Source: CAZZNY01 sp964655935 (lineage in GTDB: Bacteria > Patescibacteriota > Gracilibacteria > BD1-5 > UBA2023). From it: DNA of 64,000 nt. Position numbers and translations under genes: made by a program. The stretch covers positions 1 through 64,000 of the forward strand of contig CAZZNY010000002.1 in assembly GCA_964655935.1 (NCBI GenBank). Direction: 5' to 3'. Every line of letters starts with the position of its first letter. The stretch's first letter is position 1. Shown here one piece after another: positions 1 to 8,137 of the stretch. A model generated the notes under the pieces. It searched no databases and was not told the origin of the DNA. It saw only the letters and a list, made by a program, of their open reading frames with translations.

Positions 1-66
1 ATCCATCGTACGTTTTTCTTACTTTTTTGGGATAATCGGATGGTGTTAAGGAGCAGTGGTTCAAAA

Positions 67-92
67 CGCTTCCCAGGTTTTCTTGGGAAGCG
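67..92. terminator. GC-rich hairpin near the left edge
   Basis: A 9-bp inverted repeat (CGCTTCCCA at 67-75 and its complement at 84-92) with an 8-base loop. Neither side carries a good T-run, so it may be a weak terminator or an attenuator for a gene beyond the left edge. Nothing else gene-like is seen in bases 1-270. Confidence 0.35.
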
Positions 93-270
93 CGACGTAT
101 TTTATAGAAAACCCTCTTGTTGTCAAAACATTTTTTAAATTTTTCTCTCTTGATTTTTTGTATGATTTTTATATCATCCAGACACCGCTTATATATGAGA
201 TAACTTCAAATAATCTCCTGACACATTTAGTATAACCTTTTTTAAAGATATTCTTTCATTTTCATTATCT

Positions 271-519
271 ATGAATAATAAAATAGTTCACTTGAGTCTT
301 TCGCTTGGTTTTATTATTTGAGCATTCTTTTTCGGAATATCTTTTGGTGAAAAATATTACAATGAAAAAATACAAAATATAGAACAGACTTATTCTCGTG
401 TGGATATAACTTTTTCTGGAAAAACCCTGAATATAAAAAAGGAGAATGAAAATATCTCCGTTTTTTTCAATGGAGAAAAATTAGGCTCAAATAAACAAAC
501 CTTTTCGATCAGTAAATAG
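271..519 (+). CDS. Small single-pass membrane protein, unknown function
   Basis: An 82-residue protein when UGA is read as Gly (residue 17). The first 25 residues form one hydrophobic segment (SLSLGFIIGAFFFGISFG), followed by a charged tail rich in Lys, Glu and Asn. It is therefore likely anchored in the membrane with a short soluble domain outside. It ends in TAG and is followed by a strong hairpin shared with the convergent LysM-CHAP gene. No Shine-Dalgarno sequence is visible. I do not recognise the family. The continuous frame, the TM segment and the terminator placement support a real gene. Confidence 0.6.
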
Positions 520-532
520 AAATAACTACAAT

Positions 533-567
533 AAAAAAATCTCCGTGAAATTCACGGAGATTTTTTT
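533..567. terminator. Bidirectional terminator
   Basis: Inverted repeat AATCTCCGTGAA/TTCACGGAGATT flanked by A-run and T-run, between two convergent genes ending at 519 and 569. It can serve both strands. Confidence 0.85.
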
Positions 568-568
568 A

Positions 569-1657
569 TTAATCTGCATATATGTAACCAGCAATGGTTG
601 GATCATTTTTTGCGACTCTTCGAATGGTTGTCTGATATTTCGCTGCGTAGTTCATATCCTTGATAACTAGATTATCTCCGTCAATGTCAACTACGATACC
701 GACATGTCAGTAAGCTCTATTATATCCTCGACCTCAGAATTGGATGATAGCACCGGAGACTGGAGTACTTCCAGTCGCCACACCTGCAGCTCGAGCATTA
801 TTGAGCCACTGATTTGCGTTTCCTCGCCACGTTACATTTTTATGATTTGCGACAAACCACGTACAATATCCTGAAGCAAAAGTGTTTTTACCACTTCGTT
901 TAAATACCGAGAGACTTGATTTTGGAGCTTTTTTGTCGAGTGCTTTCTTTGCAAGTTTATTTTTTGCTATTATCTTTGCATCTTTACCATTCTTCACGAG
1001 CATCTTCTTATCATCGCCTATAACTGGCTTTGGCACGATCTTCTGTGCACCAGGAATAATAAGTGTCTGTCCTGGCTGAATATCAGAATCTACCAAGAGT
1101 TGGTTTTGTGCAAATATATCTACAGAATCGACTTTGAATTTTTCAGAGATAAGATCGATACTATCGCCCTTCAACACCGTATAAACCAATCCGGAAACTG
1201 GTGGAATCTTGAGTGACATACCAGGTTTTAGGACAGTATCTCGAGAGAGATCATTCGCCCAAAGAATCGAATCAGATGAAACTTGAAATCTATCAGCTAT
1301 AAAACCAAGAGAATCTCCACTCTGTACCGAATAATGTACAAGATTGTTTCCCTGTACGTCTCGAGAATCATTTGTGATAACTCCTGGACGAACAAAGCCG
1401 GTATCCTGTGAAAAAAATGATGGATCAATATCACTCTGATCATAGTATGCCGAAAGGATAGTACTTGCGTCAATCTCACGATTCGCATCTTGTTGAAGAC
1501 CGTCAGTCATACCAAAAGATGGATAGATAGGCAGTATCAAAGCAATGAGCGTGAGAACTTTTACTGGCGTTAATCGCTTGAAGAAACCCTTTCGAGTGTG
1601 CATCAAATTACGAGAATGTCGTTTAAGACGCGACTGAATGTTGATTTTAAAACTCAT
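569..1657 (-). CDS. LysM-CHAP peptidoglycan hydrolase
   Basis: A 362-residue exported wall hydrolase. A basic N-terminus and hydrophobic stretch (about residues 28-48) form a signal peptide or anchor. Two LysM peptidoglycan-binding modules follow (about 105-152 and 157-204), then a Lys/Ala-rich linker. A C-terminal CHAP domain carries the catalytic Cys265 (GYCTWFVA) and His318 (YGHVGIV). The Gly before that His, and Gly308, are encoded by UGA; read as stop, UGA would remove half the CHAP domain. CHAP enzymes cut peptide bonds in peptidoglycan as amidases or endopeptidases. The gene lies 85 bases downstream of rplU on the same strand. It may act in daughter-cell separation or on a host cell wall; which one cannot be told from the sequence. 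Confidence 0.9.
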
Positions 1658-1742
1658 GAAAATGTTTTAAGAATAAAACCGCTTGAGCGCTTTATCGGAG
1701 AAAAACTATAATATACAGTTCCGATAGAAACTTAAGACGGAT

Positions 1743-2054
1743 TTAGGCGATAGACAACACTTCGAGCTTAGTAAGCTGTGGTCGGAAACCACGAGTTCGA
1801 GCGTATCGCTTCTTTGATTTCATTTTGAAAACACGGACTTTTTCACCCTTGAATTCATCGATTACTTTGAAAGTTACTTTTGAACCTTCTACAGTTGGAG
1901 TACCTACTTTTACATCTTTACCATCTTCACTTGCGATAAGAAGAGCTGGAACTTCAAGAGTACCTGCGATTTCCACACCCTGATTATCAACGTCGATAAC
2001 CTCACCTACTTTTACAGTATATTGTTTCCCTCCTAATTCTACGATTGCTAACAT
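1743..2054 (-). CDS. rplU: 50S ribosomal protein L21
   Basis: A 103-residue protein, the usual length for bacterial L21. It starts MLAIVELGGKQYTVKVGE and has the conserved C-terminal block KKRYARTRGFRPQLT. L21 binds 23S rRNA domain I in the large subunit. It contains no UGA codon. In many bacteria rpmA (L27) follows; here the next gene on the strand is the LysM-CHAP hydrolase, so the usual rplU-rpmA pair is broken. The 250-base leader up to the tRNA contains several copies of ATTACTAAT and its complement, which could fold into a leader hairpin. Confidence 0.97.
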   Translation of the reverse strand: MLAIVELGGKQYTVKVGEVIDVDNQGVEIAGTLEVPALLIASEDGKDVKVGTPTVEGSKVTFKVIDEFKGEKVRVFKMKSKKRYARTRGFRPQLTKLEVLSIA

Positions 2055-2235
2055 AATGAACTATATATTTAAGAAAAAAAGTAAATGCCAGATAGTTTCT
2101 TCGAAATAAATCGAGAAAATTATATGGACGAGCAAGAAAAAAGCAAATCTAATTACTTTTCATTTTATATTTTTGCTCTTATCGAAGCCATTTTCCGGGG
2201 CAGGAAAAATGAACTCGAGAAAACAAATTAATTAC

Positions 2236-2302
2236 AAATTACTAATTACGAATTACTAATGATTGCTCTTATTAGTAATTAGTCTTTTTGACATTAGTAA
2301 TT
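2236..2302. repeat. Short ATTACTAAT/ATTAGTAAT repeats between tRNA-Gln and rplU
   Basis: The 9-mer ATTACTAAT and its complement occur several times, giving a hairpin centred near 2268 followed by TTAGTCTTTTTG on the + strand. It lies downstream of the minus-strand tRNA and upstream of rplU, so it could be a tRNA processing or termination signal or part of the L21 leader. Confidence 0.4.
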
Positions 2303-2306
2303 ATTT

Positions 2307-2380
2307 TGGTTGGGGATGAGGGATTCGAACCCCCGATGGCGGAGTCAAAGTCCACTGCCTTACCGCTTGGCTAATCCCCA
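2307..2380 (-). tRNA. tRNA-Gln (anticodon TTG)
   Basis: A 74-base cloverleaf on the minus strand. The acceptor stem is TGGGGAT/ATCCCCA with discriminator A and an encoded CCA. The anticodon stem GTGGA/TCCGC encloses the loop CTTTGAC, giving anticodon TTG. The T-arm has GGTTCGAATCC. It is the only tRNA seen in the window. A tRNA-Gly with anticodon UCA, which code 25 needs, is not present here. Confidence 0.95.
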
Positions 2381-2501
2381 ATATAATTTCTAAACAACAA
2401 AAAGCCTGCGTATTATATAGAAAATTATGGAAATGCAAAAAAAATTAATGAATTCTATTACTAGACTCAACAGTAAGGGAAATAATTTTGATTTTAAAAT
2501 C

Positions 2502-2531
2502 AAAAAATCACACTTTTCAGTGTGATTTTTC
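2502..2531 (-). terminator. Terminator of the small gene ending at 2548
   Basis: Perfect hairpin AAAAATCACAC/GTGTGATTTTT just downstream of the minus-strand gene, with A/T runs on both sides. Confidence 0.8.
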
Positions 2532-2547
2532 TCATATATTGATTATT

Positions 2548-2802
2548 TTAAAAACCACTTGCTCTCGCTCGTAAAAAATCAGGTTCTTCAAATGCTGCAT
2601 GATAAGCTTTTAATTTTGCATCTTCAGACGGTCATTTTAGATTATTTTTTTCTTTCGCATAGAAATTTGCAAGCGATTGTGCCGCGCTAAATGCAACGTC
2701 TGCACGTAAATCACTTGTTGTTCTTCCATCTTTGATTACTACATTATCTGGTAGATTACATTTACTTAAATCTAGAGTAAATGTTTCGCCTCTTGTTCCC
2801 AT
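2548..2802 (-). CDS. Small hypothetical protein
   Basis: An 84-residue protein starting MGTRGETFTLDLSKC and ending in TAA just before a strong terminator hairpin. One UGA is read as Gly (residue 57). The second half (KLKAYHAAFEEPDFLRARAS) looks helical and charged. No signal peptide or TM segment is seen and I do not recognise the family. It follows another small gene (2873-3112) on the same strand with a 70-base gap, so the two may be co-transcribed. The standard code would truncate it, so conventional annotation would probably miss it. Confidence 0.6.
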
Positions 2803-2872
2803 ATTTATTTTTGTTTATGAATAATACACATATAAGGTATCACTCATTTTTTAATAAATCAAATTTTTGTTG

Positions 2873-3112
2873 TTAAAAATGAAAATGAATTGGATTTGTT
2901 ATGCCTGCTTCTTTTATTTGTCCACCTGTACTTATCTGTATAGAACTATCCATTTGAAATCGAACACCCTCCAATAATTCACTTAATGACATAGTGGGCG
3001 TGAGTTTCTCTGCACTTTTTACATTTTCTTTCTTTTGATCTCAATCAATAACATGATGAAGACCTACCGGTCCTAAATCTGGCAAAGATGATGCTAGTAT
3101 TCCAAGTGGCAT
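2873..3112 (-). CDS. Small hypothetical protein
   Basis: A 79-residue protein starting MPLGILASSLPDLGPVGLHH and ending in TAA, with one UGA-encoded Gly near residue 24. The middle part (SLSELLEGVRFQMDSS) is compatible with an amphipathic helix. No known motif is seen. It lies between the IMPACT-family gene and another small gene, all on the minus strand. Support is limited to an open frame under code 25 and a gene-like position. Confidence 0.5.
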
Positions 3113-3178
3113 AGAGTGCTGTGAATAAAAAATATTATTTGTAATATACAAAACCAATTCTAAAAGTCAAGGAAACCT

Positions 3179-3604
3179 TTATTTAATTTGCTTCAGAACA
3201 ATTTTGCAAGCATTAATCACATTTTTAAATCGATCGGCTCCGAGATGTATCCCACCAAAATATCGTGTCACCACCATGATACCATTCAAGAAATCCATTC
3301 GTTGCAATTCTCGCAAGATACACATTCCCGCTCCGGTCTCACTATCATCGTTTTTTCCTTCGATAATAATCCCTGAGGTATCTCGAAATCTATATGCATA
3401 GGAATTATGGGTCGCTTTCGCAAAGTATTTTTCACGCATCAGTTTTTTCATAAATACATCGATATATTCCTTGCTTGCGACACGACCATAGCTCACACTG
3501 TACTTCGAGCCACGATCGACGATGATATCAAAAACGCTCTCACAAGCCATTGTTGGCGAGAGAGATGCTCAAAAATCAAGAGATGGCTGCGATGGATCGA
3601 ACAT
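3179..3604 (-). CDS. IMPACT/YigZ-family protein (UPF0029 domain)
   Basis: A 141-residue protein with the IMPACT N-terminal fold, recognised by ATHNSYAYRF, SETGAGMCILRELQ and VVTRYFGGIHLGADRF. Members act in translation control in eukaryotes; the bacterial YigZ role is poorly defined. The usual C-terminal DUF1949 domain of YigZ is missing, so this is a single-domain version. The start at 3604 adds an 18-residue leader containing one UGA Gly; an internal ATG at 3550 would give 123 residues. The divergent gene at 3664 begins only 60 bases away, so promoters for both must lie in that gap. Confidence 0.85.
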
Positions 3605-3663
3605 AAAAATACTATAATTAACTTTTCAAAAAGTAAAGAGTAATTCTTCATATCCTTTTTTGC

Positions 3664-4011
3664 ATGATAGGAAAAAAGGATATAATATACGTCCATCCTT
3701 ATCATATAATTCCATCGCATATGCAACAATACCAGAAGCTTCTGTTTGTGCATACTCATGATGCACAAATACTCCAATTATTACGAGCTCACACGGAAAA
3801 TGTCAAAATGGATGAAAAAAAACAAATATGCACAATCCATATCAATAAACTCTATGCTTACAATATCCTCTCTGAACGAATAAATATCGAAAAACTCGAA
3901 CACATAATCAAAAAAACCTTCGGAGAATCTTATGCACTCATTCTAAAAAATTCTGCCGGCGAACAGACACACGATCGAGAAATGGCCGTACCGCGAACTA
4001 TTCATAGATAA
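3664..4011 (+). CDS. Hypothetical protein, 115 residues
   Basis: An open frame without any UGA, starting MIGKKDIIYVHPYH; a later Met (MQQYQKLL, residue 20) could be the true start. The C-terminal half has a predicted helix and strand (INIEKLEHIIKKTFGESYALIL). That part loosely recalls the C-terminal domains of DNA polymerase III tau/gamma, which is too weak for a call. A strong palindromic terminator follows at 4024. The gene diverges from the IMPACT-family gene. Confidence 0.5.
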   Translation: MIGKKDIIYVHPYHIIPSHMQQYQKLLFVHTHDAQILQLLRAHTENVKMDEKKQICTIHINKLYAYNILSERINIEKLEHIIKKTFGESYALILKNSAGEQTHDREMAVPRTIHR

Positions 4012-4023
4012 ATATCTTGGTCA

Positions 4024-4070
4024 ATCAATAAAAAAATCTTGGAAAATATTCTCCAAGATTTTTTTATTGA
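4024..4070. terminator. Long bidirectional terminator
   Basis: A nearly perfect 19-bp inverted repeat (TCAATAAAAAAATCTTGGA and complement) between convergent genes ending at 4011 and 4073, with the A- and T-tracts included in the stem. Confidence 0.9.
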
Positions 4071-4072
4071 TT

Positions 4073-5113
4073 CTATTGTATTGATACTATCTCCACATCG
4101 AAGATAAGAGTCTTTCCTGCAAGTTCATGAGTATTTGGCATTTCAACAGTTACATTCTCACCATCTATTGATTTAATAGTAATACTACCTCCATCGGGCA
4201 TTTTTCCGATATGTCCCACAGCAAGTTTTTTTCCATGAAACGGATTTTGTTTATTCTCGATATCAATAGTCACTCCTGTATCCTCGATTTTAATAATCGT
4301 GATATCATTTCCCTCAAAACTCGCCTTGAGTCCGACTTTTAATTCTTTTCCGTAAAATGGATTTGCTGTATTTTTTATTTCAAGCGTCACTTGGCCATTC
4401 TCAATTTTTATGATTTTTGCTGTTGTCTCACCAGCAGTTATTTCATTACCGATCTTGAGACTTTCTTCCTTTACATTCAACATTTCCACTGAAACAACTT
4501 GCGTTACAATATCTTTAAATGAATCGTTTGGTACTTTTTGTGTTATTCGATCTTGAAAATATTCCAAAGGAACAGTTTCTGTAGTCATTGCTTCACCATA
4601 ACCATCTTTCGGAGCAATCGTAATACTTTTCTTTTCTCACACTTTCATTCCGACAACGCCACTATCGAATCAGCTTATCATCTGTCCAGCTCCAACCGTA
4701 AAAGAAAGTGGTTCATAGGTTCGATCTGGATTATAGTTGGTGGATTTTTTCGCATCCGATTCACGAGAGGAATCAAAAATCGTTCCGTCTTCGAATCGAC
4801 CTGTATAGTTTACGAAGATGGTATCTCATTTTTTTACCATCGTCACATTAGCGGTACTACTAATTCTGTCGATCGTAGCTCAAATAACAGCATACAATCG
4901 GTCATTTCAAACAACTTTCGTCTGGAGTTTTTTTAGCAATGCTACATACTTACTTCTGGAATTTTCTCATTTTTTCGTAATAATTTGTTCTATTTTACTG
5001 GTAGCACGATCTATAACAGCTTTATCTTTGTCAGTAAAATCATACGCCAATACCTGGTTTATAAATCCAGCTGCAATCATACTGATCGTGAAGATGGAAA
5101 GAAATTTTTTCAT
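4073..5113 (-). CDS. Exported FKBP-type peptidyl-prolyl cis-trans isomerase
   Basis: A 346-residue protein with a signal peptide (about 1-23) and a helical linker. An FKBP domain (about 95-180) has KKGDTIFVNYTG, FTVGAGQMISGFDSGVVGMKVGEKK and DGYGEA. UGA encodes the conserved Gly in KGD, GFD and GEK, which is strong evidence for UGA = Gly. SlyD-like features follow: two copies of an NPF-x-GK-x-L-x-VG unit (about residues 250 and 293) and a closing HELAGKTLIFDVEI. It probably folds exported proteins outside the membrane. It sits 38 bases downstream of the zinc-ribbon membrane gene on the same strand, so the two may form an operon. The 346 residues and repeated C-terminal unit are unusual for the family. 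Confidence 0.9.
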
Positions 5114-5151
5114 AAGATAATGAATAAAAAAAGTAAAATGAAATATAGTAT

Positions 5152-6345
5152 CTATTCTAAAACTTTTAAGATATTCCCTTCCATATCGGTTTCCACTAAT
5201 ATGGAATTCGTGACGATCGCTCAAAATGCATTCGTTCCCCGGTAATTCATTCGTACCCGTAACACATCTCACAATTTTTTATCGGTCTGAAATCCCCACT
5301 TAGTTGAGACATGCTCGAAACTATCGGGATTATTCATAGCGTTTTCTACTGATCGTACCAAAGAAGGTAGCGATCCGTCCCAAGCACTAAAAAGTTTCGC
5401 GGCTTTTTCCTGTTTTGCTTTTGTTTCCAGGAGTTTTTCTTGAAGTTTCCTCTCTGATTCCGCTACTTTATCAGCTTCGATCTCAGCTTTTGTCTTCGGT
5501 CGTGAGACAGCGATGCTTTGTTCGGCAGAATAATATTTATTTTTCGCTATGATTTTTATTCCGAGAATCGGAAGCTCTATCTGCATAGGGATCGAGAATT
5601 CTCCTCACGTTCCGGTCATTTCTTTTCCATTTACTTTTATAATCTCAGCTCACGTACAAGAAAAAATCAATGTATACGATCCATTTTTCTGTTGTCCTGC
5701 AGGACTTTTGATCGTGATGACCGGTTGAGAATATTTCTGTTTTTCCGCTTCGATCAGTTTTTGCTCTGCAATTTCTTGTTTATTAGCTTCTTCTCGCTCG
5801 GTGATTTTCTGGCTTTCTCCGGCTTTTATTCAGATATTAATGAGTCCGAGAAAACAAAATAATCCAACCGATAACCAGATGCGCATCTTGTATTGCGACC
5901 AGTTCACGAACCGGTCCTTGAGAGCGAGAAAGTATTGTCATTTTCTCGGATGAAGCCATATTGCCACTATGGTAGCAAAAACAAAAATGGTCCCGAATCA
6001 GAAAAACGTCAGCACTCAGGCGATAATGTAAATCCAAAGAATGCTGTTTTTTCGAATTTTTTCTTCTGTCATCTCGATAATCTCATCATCGTTTTTTTGC
6101 TTGATGGTCGCATAGTAATCTGCGTGACTCAGGAGATAACTCCGAACCTTTCCTGAAAATGCCGTACGTCCCAATATCTCATTGTGTAAAACCTTTTTTC
6201 TTTCCATTTCCTGCTGAAGCCGATCTTTATTCATCTGTTGATTCGTTTTTAATTTTGCTTGTTCTGTTGTGAGATCAGAGCTGCAGAATTTGCATTTTAT
6301 CGCTTCTGATTGGATTTCTTCGGCACAAAAAGGACATTTCTTCAT
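5152..6345 (-). CDS. Zinc-ribbon membrane protein with extracytoplasmic domain
   Basis: A 397-residue protein. The N-terminus holds a zinc ribbon with two CxxC pairs (KCPFCAEE and CKFCSSD). Two hydrophobic segments follow (about 110-140, IIAGVLTFFGFGTIFVFA, and about 165-182). A charged coiled-coil precedes a beta-rich domain (SYTLIFSCTGAEIIKVNG) of the bacterial Ig-like/glucodextranase-B kind, then another coiled-coil (about 255-300) and a globular C-terminus. At least seven UGA codons are read as Gly; the standard code breaks it into several pieces. It lies immediately upstream of the FKBP gene. Zinc-ribbon proteins of this layout are common in CPR genomes but their role is unknown. Confidence 0.75.
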
Positions 6346-6425
6346 AATCTTAAAAATAAGAAATAAAGGTTCAAACGATATGCATTGTATTGGGTTTTCT
6401 TGGCTTTGCAACAAATACAAAAAAC

Positions 6426-6453
6426 AAAAGGCTCACATCGCGTGGGCCTTTTG
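6426..6453 (-). terminator. Terminator of cassette gene 6488-6775
   Basis: Hairpin AAAAGGCCCACGC/GATGTGAGCCTTTT on the minus strand followed by TTGTTTTTTG, 35 bases after the TAA stop of the gene. Confidence 0.75.
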
Positions 6454-6487
6454 AGTTTCTACTTACCATGTGAGAGCGAATTGCCTC

Positions 6488-6775
6488 TTAGGATTCAGTA
6501 GGTGGTGGTATTTCGGACTCCTCACTTTTTTGATTAAGGAGTTCAAAGTATTTATTGTTGTTTTCGCGCCGAGCATCTATCTTCTCAGCTTCCGACATTC
6601 CCTCGGTCTCCACGAATGGAGGAGGAGTAAGACCACAGTACCGAAACGCTGCCTCCTGAAAGGAAACCATCGTCTGAGAAAGTCTCAGCCTTGATCTCCT
6701 GAGAGAATCAATAGCTTCGGAAAGAGTCTTTCCTTCTTTCGAAGGATCTTGCGGTATAGCATGTAGGTCCACCAT
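6488..6775 (-). CDS. Cassette gene A: 95-residue hypothetical protein with foreign signals
   Basis: Starts MVDLHAIPQDPSKEGKTL and ends in TAA. Most of it is predicted helical (SEAIDSLRRSRLRLSQTM), and the end is acidic and Pro-rich (SEESEIPPPTES). No family recognised. Unlike its neighbours it has a perfect Shine-Dalgarno AGGAGG eight bases before the ATG and a near-consensus promoter (TTGACA-N16-TATAGT). It contains no in-frame UGA and is more GC-rich than the host genes. A hairpin terminator follows. It forms a tandem with cassette gene B upstream on the same strand. These features suggest acquisition from an organism using the standard code and Shine-Dalgarno initiation. Confidence 0.75.
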   Translation of the reverse strand: MVDLHAIPQDPSKEGKTLSEAIDSLRRSRLRLSQTMVSFQEAAFRYCGLTPPPFVETEGMSEAEKIDARRENNNKYFELLNQKSEESEIPPPTES

Positions 6776-6819
6776 GGCGGTGTCCTCCTAAAAAACCTCA
6801 AAGTATGCCTGCATGAATG

Positions 6820-6847
6820 ACTATATATAAAAATTAGTGACTGTCAA
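6820..6847 (-). promoter_or_regulatory. Promoter of cassette gene A
   Basis: On the minus strand TTGACA (6847-6842), a 16-base spacer and TATAGT (6825-6820), matching the sigma-70 consensus at 6/6 and 5/6 positions. The Shine-Dalgarno AGGAGG and ATG follow about 40 bases downstream. Confidence 0.75.
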
Positions 6848-6886
6848 AATATTCTCCCGAGATGCTAATATTAGATACAGCAAGAA

Positions 6887-6904
6887 AGCCTCCCGTAGGA
6901 GGCT
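6887..6904 (-). terminator. Terminator of cassette gene B
   Basis: Perfect 7-bp hairpin AGCCTCC-loop-GGAGGCT located 25 bases after the UGA that closes cassette gene B, followed by TTTCTTG. Its position supports that UGA acting as a true stop. Confidence 0.7.
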
Positions 6905-6928
6905 CTCAAAGGCAGGGATCATGGCGAA

Positions 6929-7297
6929 TCATCCTGGAACATAACCCCTCGCAGGGTATGTACAGAACATCGTCGTGATAAAATAGTGCGTGGGGGCAAA
7001 CGATCCATCGGGCAACTGAATGAGAAGCGGATGCTCCTCGGTTCCAGTAAACGGATGAACCTTTCCCTCACGGGTATATCCGAATCTCAGAAATTCCTCG
7101 AAAGTGAAGTCACGCCAATGCCCCTGAGCATGGAAGAACTTCATCAGAAGGAAAGCCTGAGACTCGAGGTTAGCCCCCTTAAACGTCTCTCCTGGAGGAC
7201 GATTAATATCGATGTGGTGAGGCCGGATCGGATATATGCCCCACGGATCGATAACGGGGAAAACCGGATTATCTTTCCCTACTGTCAAAGCTAACAC
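6929..7297 (-). CDS. Cassette gene B: 122-residue hypothetical protein ending in UGA
   Basis: Starts at a GTG preceded by GAGGAGA six bases upstream, with TTGACA-N16-TATAAA further up. The protein is rich in Pro, His and aromatic residues (HIDINRPPGETF, GHWRDFTFEEFLRFGYT, PTHYFITTMFCTYPARGY). No family recognised. The first stop is UGA. If UGA were Gly here too, translation would run 36 more codons through the terminator hairpin and the promoter of cassette gene A, ending at 6821 inside its -10 box. UGA as a real stop is therefore the simpler reading. GC content is visibly higher than in host genes. The coordinates given assume UGA = stop. Confidence 0.7.
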   Translation of the reverse strand: MLALTVGKDNPVFPVIDPWGIYPIRPHHIDINRPPGETFKGANLESQAFLLMKFFHAQGHWRDFTFEEFLRFGYTREGKVHPFTGTEEHPLLIQLPDGSFAPTHYFITTMFCTYPARGYVPG

Positions 7298-7333
7298 GTG
7301 ATTCTCCTCAAATATCCACCATTGGACAAATGA

Positions 7334-7361
7334 TTTATATTCAATTTTATTATCTTGTCAA
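7334..7361 (-). promoter_or_regulatory. Promoter of cassette gene B
   Basis: TTGACA (7361-7356), 16-base spacer, TATAAA (7339-7334) on the minus strand, followed by GAGGAGA and the GTG start. The layout is the same as for the three other cassette genes. Confidence 0.75.
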
Positions 7362-7385
7362 ACTCGTTTCCTAAGAAACAAAAAC

Positions 7386-7406
7386 TCTCCACAGATGAAG
7401 TGGAGA
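7386..7406 (-). terminator. Terminator of the Nudix gene
   Basis: Hairpin TCTCCAC/GTGGAGA 23 bases after the Nudix stop on the minus strand, followed by GTTTTTGTTTC. Confidence 0.75.
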
Positions 7407-7428
7407 AGAAAAAGGTTTTTCTCAAAAA

Positions 7429-7995
7429 TTATTTCTTTCCTTTAAAAATAAGTTGTTTTAATTCTTCTTCTTTTCAAAGATAGATATATCGAAGTGCATC
7501 AAGTGCGAATGCTGCGAATCGGAATCTCGGATCAGCGACGATATCGAGAAATTCTTTCCATTCCACTTTCCGAAGCTTGATCTTTTCTCCGGATTCAAGC
7601 TGTGGTGACTGGATAACCCGACAACTACGAGCGATAAAAAGATGATCTTTGTACTCCATGCGAGAAGACTCCGAATATGAATTCAGGAGCGTCCAATCTT
7701 CACTTATCATTCATAATTCCTCGAGAAGTTCACGTTGTGCGGTCATGAGCGGTTCTTCTCATTCTTCTCCAGATCATGCAATGAGTCAGAAAAATGGCGG
7801 TCGAGCCGGCTGTTCTTCTTCAAGAATACAGATTTTCCCATCTTCCGTTATAGCGATAATATCCGCTGAATCGATCCGCCTCAACTTCTCAAAAGTCTTC
7901 AAACTGCCATCAAACATTTCTTGCGGCCACTGATATACATCAAATGTTATTCACTGAAAAACTCGTTTAGCATTTTCTGGGAGTGTCATATACAT
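7429..7995 (-). CDS. Nudix hydrolase (ADP-ribose pyrophosphatase-like)
   Basis: A 188-residue protein with a complete Nudix box G-x5-E-x7-REUxEExGU, read as GSGEEGE then EPLMTAQ then RELLEELGM. The first Gly, the inner Gly and the last Gly of the box are all encoded by UGA, which is among the cleanest evidence in the window that UGA means glycine. The overall layout (an N-terminal strand region before the box, then EWKEFLDIVADPRFRF) resembles ADP-ribose pyrophosphatases that hydrolyse nucleoside diphosphate sugars; substrate is not certain. Two in-frame ATGs lie at 7995 and 7989. A hairpin terminator follows. Confidence 0.9.
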
Positions 7996-8137
7996 GATAG
8001 TAAAGAATAAAGTCCCCCGATTATATAAAAGCGAGGAGGAAAAGCAAAAGAAAAGCCAATCAAAACATTCTAAAATTTTGCATTTTTTAAGCAAATAGGA
8101 TACCATGGTATCATTATATTAATATACTTAAATCATT

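Noticed and set aside
6821..6931. Gly-extended C-terminus of cassette gene B
   Set aside because: It would run through a hairpin terminator and the promoter of the next cassette gene, so the UGA is treated as a stop, with stated uncertainty.
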